NCBI GenBank assembly: GCA_963965975.1
Contig: OZ014422.1
Coordinates: 1,240,001-1,304,000 of the forward strand
DNA from: Xestospongia bergquistia
Lineage: Eukaryota; Porifera; Demospongiae; Haplosclerida; Petrosiidae
Length of the DNA: 64,000 nt
Direction of reading: 5' to 3'
In this document: positions 57,843-64,000 of the stretch, in pieces
Numbering within the stretch: position 1 is the first letter of the stretch
Layout of the letters: each line of letters starts with the position of its first letter
Notes under the pieces: model-generated
What the model was told of the DNA's origin: nothing
The model's database searches: none
Seen by the model: the letters and a program-made list of their open reading frames with translations, nothing else
Made by a program: the position numbers and the translations under genes

Positions 57843-58285
57843 CACATTCCACTTTATTTTTAATTGTCTTTTATTGTATGTAGTCTATTACTTAAGTCAA
57901 TATTTGCTAACTTTGTGATAGTGAGAATTAAACAACAAGGACTTTGTTTTGTTCTTTTGATTAGATCTTTGTTGTTGTCATGTTTCACGTTGAATAATTC
58001 ATTTTTTGTTTACTATATTTTGTAGATTATCATTTTTTAAAAGTCAATATTGAAACCTAAAGGATAAACTGTTAATATATGTGTGTTTCTCCTAATTTGT
58101 TTATTATAAATGTTGTCTTTTTTAAAGTCAATAATTTAAAGTAGCAAATGTTTTTAAACACCATTACTATTGTTTATAGATCAGAAATGGTCAACACTTA
58201 AAAGTCATTAAAGTTCTTCTGTGCAACGACTAACAAGAATTTTAAATATTATTATTCTTCCTATCCTGTATTTTATTGACAATAT
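57843..58285. repeat. Array spacer after copy 3 and start of a lost unit
   Basis: Third spacer copy, ending in ATTGACAATATGGATGAACTA, the beginning of another unit. Homology stops within the first codons, so this is the right-hand breakpoint of the array. Confidence 0.8.
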
Positions 58286-58501
58286 GGATGAACTATGTAC
58301 ATTCAGTCCACAATGATGTCAATTCTAAAAGAATGTTCCTAGTAGACAAATTTTTCTTTAACACCAACATAGTAATTTCAAATTTCAAAAATGTAATTGA
58401 CATACGCATTAATACCAGGACTGTGTGGTCTTTTAAAAAGTCTTCTTACTTGAGGAAGAAAACAGCAGTAACTAGAGGTTGTGTATTATATGCTTATTAA
58501 G

Positions 58502-58546
<45 letters not shown>

Positions 58547-58803
58547 TTATATATAGTTATATATAGTTATGTATATTAGCAGCATTATTATCATTAGTGC
58601 TTTTTGTGCACTTATAACAACAAATATAGAAAAAATAACAAAAAAACAACAACAAAGATGAATCTTTTGATGAAGGATTCTAGAAAGAGATGTTATAGGA
58701 AAGTGTTATTAATTAGTGTCAGTAATTAATTAATACTTGTATGGGTACCACATTGCATAAATAGACTGGGCAATTGTAGCCACACCTTATAGAGAGATTG
58801 AAG
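58286..58803. other. Intergenic region right of the array
   Basis: Contains (TA)n then (GTAT)n near 58503-58546 and otherwise AT-rich sequence. A 74-codon ORF starting in the lost array unit has no recognisable feature. Confidence 0.5.
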
Positions 58804-59460
58804 ATGGATGATTACTACAATCAGAGACAGCCTCTTTTACAACAGGTAACTGTTAGTTTAGATACTCTACAGTTGCTGTAAATGGAAAATAATATATACT
58901 CTAGATCAAGAGATGAGAGATGTCTCTTTTATTTGTATTATTTACATGCACAACATGGTCAACAGTATGGTCATATACCTCCTCCTCAGTGTATTATTGG
59001 TCCTCCTCCTCAGCCATATGTCCAATATATCCAGGTGATGATTATCACATGATATTAACAATTGTCTGATACTAATGTTTTTATCATAGATGCTACATCA
59101 ACATATCAAGGAGGATATCAAGTTTCTCCAACAGCTTATCCTGTTGGTTTAACATAACAACCTATTCCATCTCCACCCTATCGTGGAAATCCTGCTTATA
59201 ACAATAATACACATGGCTATTATCATCAACCACAACCTCCTGAAGTAGTACCTCCTATGACTGGTAATTACCCCTTATCAGATCCACATCAGGTAGCATG
59301 TGGCAATTTTTTTTAAAGTTTTTCATATTCCCATCCTTTCTTATATGCATACATATGCTCTCTCTCTTTTTCTTCCATAGCCTAGAGCTCTCCCTTTACC
59401 ACCACAACCACCAATAATTCATATAAACTTTTATTGTTCTCTTTGTCTCTGTATTACATT
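58804..59460 (+). pseudogene. Truncated proline/tyrosine-rich gene
   Basis: Exon-like pieces start with MDDYYNQRQPLLQQ (58804-58845), then QYGHIPPPQCIIGPPPQPYV (about 58961-59035), then TYQGGYQVSPTAYPVGL followed by an in-frame TAA and more Pro/Tyr-rich sequence to VVPPMT, then a final PRALPLPPQPP piece. Splice-like GT and AG borders surround the pieces. The style recalls the proline-rich tails of membrane proteins such as the dispanins at 11-16 kb, but no membrane domain is present. The sequence ends abruptly at about 59460 where the duplicated ACTR8 block begins, so the duplication junction probably removed its 3' end. Confidence 0.5.
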
Positions 59461-62075
59461 ACGAGTTGGTTCATATATAGTAGTAGATGATGACTGGTTC
59501 TCTGAATTGTTAGCTCCATTTTTAGCAGCTGCTTGAGAATTACTGGATCCTTTCAATAGAGTATTCTAAAGACCAGTAAAATACAAGAATGGGTCACAAT
59601 GGATAAATAGATACTTTGATGGATGCATAGATGAATGAACGAATTCAATCAAAAATTAAAAATAGAATATCGCCATGGCAACAAGAGATGGACTAACCTG
59701 TTCACTGCCCCAGTTAGCTTCATCAAAGATGTCTTCTATTAGCACTGGTTGAAGTAGTTGACTTGTTAACAACATTTCTTAGTCGGATAAACCAAGTACA
59801 TCAGGATAATATCTCACCATTGGACCATAAACCAGCTCATCAGCAAAATGAACGGAAAACTTGACTCCACCCTCTCCCTTGTGCAGCACAATCACCTCCT
59901 CTTCAGCCACGCCCCACACTGTCTGTAAGATACATGATAATAAAATTATAATTTGTGGGCGTTGCCTACCATATCAAAGTGACAATATTTCTCTTTCAGT
60001 TTCGATATTAATTGTCCATCCAATACACTATCTATTGAACAAGTCTTGTAGGGAAAACTGGCCTAATTAAATAACACATCATATGAACAGATTATATCAA
60101 TAAATCCTTTGAAATGTTACCCTTTGTAAAAGCCAATAGAAAAATCGTGTGATATCATTACCTCCATATTTAAGAGTGACTCTATTGTAATAAAAGAAAC
60201 TTAAAATAGCAATAAATTACAGCTGGTAGCTACTATTTTGCTCAATAAATAAATGACATATAAAAAAATTAAAAGAATACTTTTTAAAGAACTTAAATTA
60301 ATGGCTTCCAATGTACAATGATCAATATCCAGTAACATGTACTGATTTATCTCTACAACTAATGATGAACTACCTTGTATTAACATTAGACAAACCATCT
60401 TCCACACAACACAAATGTGTTCTCTCTTCTCCTACGTCAACAATGCAAGCAGTACTCAAACCAGCACCATATGTAGCACACACTGACTCCTAATCAAGAG
60501 AATATAAAAGTCACATTAACAAAGATACATAATATTGTTCAAAGTTACCTGATGTATCAGAGCAGCTTCAAATCCTAACTGTAATAATATGATATCTATA
60601 AAGTCCTTGTATAGTAATCGATCAACTATATCGGACACTAATAGTATAACTCTGTAAAACTGAGAATGTCCACTATAAATCAACTGTGTTAATAGAGTTA
60701 GTATGATATGATATTATAGCTAACAGTTGGTACCAAAATTAGCTTTAAAGGCATTCAAATAAGTGTATTGTTATATGAGGCTCTCATGCTGATCATGAAG
60801 ATAACATGAACACTGTTCTTGTCCTGGAGGACTGCATAGAAGACAGTGTTTTCAGTGAGATTTTAAACTTTAAAGTAATATAGAAATTCTTATTATCTAT
60901 GACCATATAAATAATACTGCCTAAGTTATTTTTACTTAAAAGTTTCATTAAACAGTGTTTATATCATTTCCTACTTTGAATTCTTTTTTGGGTATATCAA
61001 GACATTCCTCTATCGCTCGACACCACAGATCTTCCAGCTGCTTCAATACAGCAGTACGACTTACACGAGGCTTGGTATTGAGTTTTCCACATCTCAATGG
61101 TTTGAATATAGTATATGGTGACTCAGGATGTAAGAGAAGAACCTAATAACTCTTATATTCATTTCAATTACAAAGTGAACTAACTTCATTGCCTATTACA
61201 AATTGTGGATTAGTACTCAAATCTGACCACTGAAAGTTAACTTCATCATCAGGAGAACATGGTACAACTAAATTCTCTTCATTTAATGCACCATACTGTA
61301 AAGGAGCATTATCTCTTGTTGATAAGAATTAATGGCTCACCTGAGTGACGTCACTATCTGCATCATAGATGCCATTATTAGCTCTAGCCTTAGTGACACT
61401 GTCTATAATAGAGTCTAGTGTAGTGTCTCTGTTAGTGGTATGAGTGGACTAGAGTAATGGATGAACTTTATGTCATTTTATGGATTGACTTTATTGTAAT
61501 GGACAAGTATAATGGATAAATGGACAAACTACATGACTTAGCAAACAGTAAAATGGATCAATATGTCATGGACAATATTTATTACGGACAAGTTAGTAGT
61601 TAATTATATTATAATAAACAAGTTAGTAATTAATTAATGATACAATGCTTACAGTCAATTCAGATTTATATCTTAAAATGCTAATGTCTTCATTTGACAG
61701 AGTGGGTGTGGTTGAAGAGGGTGTGGCTTGATTTCTATAGGCAATTAAATGAGGTATACTATGAGGATCTAGCTGAGTTGATAAACCCAAACGGAGAGTA
61801 CAGGAACCAGGATGAAATATGAGCACACCTAGGGCTTCTGTTGAGATCGACTCCTCCTCTTGATCAACCTAGATAACAATATATGATATAAGGCATCGTT
61901 GCCTTGGTTACTATTTAATGAAAGGGGCACATCAAGTGCCTACTCTAATTGTTGCACAGTATAATTATTATTTTAATATATTATTTACTGTGCTTACTGA
62001 ATGTGTCTCAGGAGTGCCAATGTGTTCAGACTCGACTGGAGTGGAGGAAACCAATGATCTATCCTTCTTAGGCAT
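59461..62075 (-). pseudogene. ACTR8 duplicate, truncated, with premature stop
   Basis: Near-identical copy of 39637-42299. It begins (in gene sense ends) abruptly at 59461 in the middle of an exon, so the last third of ACTR8, with the GGG and RERAPFVW regions, is missing. A deletion of about 44 bp near 59810 has removed almost exactly the intron present at about 39995-40034 in the functional copy, fusing GPM to YYPDVLGL. A few codons later a base change makes TAA (59781-59779) where ACTR8 has AAA. It is an inactive copy, but its first exons, splice sites and promoter appear intact, so a truncated transcript is possible. Confidence 0.9.
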
Positions 62076-62149
62076 TTTGGAAGCTTTGATAAAGACCACG
62101 CCTACATTAATCAAGCAACTCAGCCACTCCTCCATTTTCCAGCTGCATC
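62076..62149. promoter_or_regulatory. Duplicated bidirectional ACTR8/hydrolase promoter
   Basis: Nearly identical to 42300-42373, the 74 bp between the divergent ATGs of functional ACTR8 and hydrolase. The duplication therefore copied a complete compact promoter pair. Confidence 0.6.
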
Positions 62150-62363
62150 ATGTTGTCAACTTTTCTTTGTTTCTTTTTTTACTGTAAGTCTTTTAGTTTA
62201 TTTTGCTATTACTTGACTGCCTCTATTTTAGCAGTAACATCTTCTAGAGTTATTGAGGGACATGTCTATGTGTATCAGGGTAACCCTTACAACCATGGCC
62301 CTCTTGCTACAGAACATTTGATACTGACAGAGACTTTGGACAGTAGTCCTGAACATATGTCAG
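62150..62363 (+). CDS. Second chlorophyllase-like hydrolase, exons 1-2 only in window
   Basis: Exons 62150-62183 and 62235-62363 correspond exactly in length (34 and 129 nt) to exons 1 and 2 of the hydrolase at 42374, with a few substitutions (LTSSRVIEGH for LTFSRVIEGH). Both splice sites and the frame are intact. Downstream, the 41-bp array begins at the same exon 2 donor and continues to the window edge, so exons 3-7, if present, lie beyond 64000. Could be a live paralogue or a fragment. Confidence 0.75.
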
Positions 62364-64000
62364 GTATAATGCACATTATAGTAGTATTAATGGACATATG
62401 TCAGGTATAATGCACATTATAGTAGTATTAATGGACATATGTCTGGTATAATGCACATTATAGTAGTATTAATGGACATATGTCTGGTATAATACACATT
62501 ATAGTAGTATTAATGGACATATGTCTGGTATAATGCACATTATAGTATTAATGGACATATGTCTGGTATAATGCACATTATAGTAGTATTAATGGACATA
62601 TGTCAGATATAATGCACATTATAGTAGTATTAATGGACATATGTCAGATATAATGCACATTATAGTATTAATGGACATATGTCAGATATAATGCACATTA
62701 TAGTAGTATTAATGGACATATGTCAGATATAATGCACATTATAGTAGTATTAATGGACATATGTCAGATATAATACACATTATAGTAGTATTAATGGACA
62801 TATGTCTGGTATAATACACATTATAGTAGTATTAATGGACATATGTCAGATATAATATACATTATAGTAGTATTAATGGACATATGTCAGATATAATACA
62901 CATTATAGTAGTATTAATGGACATATGTCAGATATAATACACATTATAGTAGTATTAATGGACATATGTCAGATATAATGCACATTATAGTAGTATTAAT
63001 GGACATATGTCTGGTATAATGCACATTATAGTAGTATTAATGGACATATGTCTGGTATAATGCACATTATAGTAGTATTAATGGACATATGTCAGATATA
63101 ATGCACATTATAGTAGTATTAATGGACATATGTCAGATATAATGCACATTATAGTAGTATTAATGGACATATGTCAGATATAATACACATTGTAGTAGTA
63201 TTAATGGACATATGTCTGGTATAATACACATTATAGTAGTATTAATGGACATATGTCAGATATAATATACATTATAGTAGTATTAATGGACATATGTCAG
63301 ATATAATACACATTATAGTAGTATTAATGGACATATGTCAGATATAATATACATTATAGTAGTATTAATGGACATATGTCTGGTATAATACACATTATAG
63401 TAGTATTAATGGACATATGTCAGATATAATATACATTATAGTAGTATTAATGGACATATGTCAGATATAATACACATTATAGTAGTATTAATGGACATAT
63501 GTCAGATATAATGCACATTATAGTAGTATTAATGGACATATGTCAGATATAATGCACATTATAGTAGTATTAATGGACATATGTCTGGTATAATGCACAT
63601 TATAGTAGTATTAATGGACATATGTCTGGTATAATACACATTATAGTAGTATTAATGGACATATGTCAGATATAATGCACATTATAGTAGTATTAATGGA
63701 CATATGTCAGATATAATGCACATTATAGTAGTATTAATGGACATATGTCAGATATAATACACATTGTAGTAGTATTAATGGACATATGTCTGGTATAATA
63801 CACATTATAGTAGTATTAATGGACATATGTCAGATATAATATACATTATAGTAGTATTAATGGACATATGTCAGATATAATACACATTATAGTAGTATTA
63901 ATGGACATATGTCAGATATAATACACATTATAGTAGTATTAATGGACATATGTCAGATATAATGCACATTATAGTAGTATTAATGGACATATGTCAGATA
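62352..64000. repeat. Expanded 41-bp minisatellite, open at window end
   Basis: About 40 units of the 41-bp repeat also seen at 42576-43290. Units fall into a few types: CTGGTATAATGCAC, CTGGTATAATACAC, CAGATATAATGCAC, CAGATATAATACAC and CAGATATAATATAC. A rare variant, CATTGTAG, recurs at 63191 and 63765, exactly 574 bp (14 units) apart, showing higher-order duplication. CAGATATA types have lost the GT of the donor-like junction that CTGGTATA types keep. Two units lack a GTA triplet. Confidence 0.97.

Overview
The window is AT-rich nuclear DNA from an early-branching animal. I infer a demosponge, probably Amphimedon or a close relative. The grounds are metazoan gene families (BTB-Kelch, BAR-RhoGAP, perforin-2, dispanins, a selenocysteine MsrB), mostly 40-100 bp GT-AG introns, start codons of divergent neighbours often under 220 bp apart, and many micro- and minisatellites. 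Species was not verified. Exon models were derived by hand; most were checked for reading phase and comparison with remembered families.

Left part (1-25.2 kb), mostly conserved genes: a 3'-truncated BTB-BACK-Kelch gene (-), an ARHGAP17/SH3BP1-type BAR-RhoGAP (+), an intronless perforin-2/MPEG1-like MACPF gene (+), a tandem cluster of four CD225/dispanin (IFITM-superfamily) genes (+), a DDX5/DDX17-type DEAD-box helicase (-), eIF3 subunit L (+), ribosomal protein S15a (-) and selenoprotein MsrB1 (+) with an in-frame TGA and a recognisable SECIS element.

Middle (25-46 kb): two near-identical intronless multi-pass membrane proteins of unknown function (-), products of a duplication that also copied the MsrB1 3' UTR and SECIS. 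Between them sits an NF-YC-type histone-fold gene (-) whose frame is broken inside the fold. Then come CCZ1 (+), the INO80 actin-related protein ACTR8 (-) and, head to head with it, a chlorophyllase-like alpha/beta hydrolase (+) with a tandem repeat array in three of its introns.

Right part (46-64 kb): a tandem array of large beta-helix, multi-pass membrane proteins: a 5' relic, a copy cut by a local inversion, a deleted and nonsense-mutated copy, and one intact copy of about 1,218 residues. The array is followed by a broken proline-rich gene and a second copy of the ACTR8-hydrolase promoter block. The second ACTR8 is truncated and carries a stop; the second hydrolase runs into a 41-bp repeat array that reaches the window edge.

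Themes: a possible innate-immunity neighbourhood (perforin-2 beside four dispanins), birth and death of a receptor-like array flanked by duplicated blocks, and minisatellites that have captured splice-site sequence.
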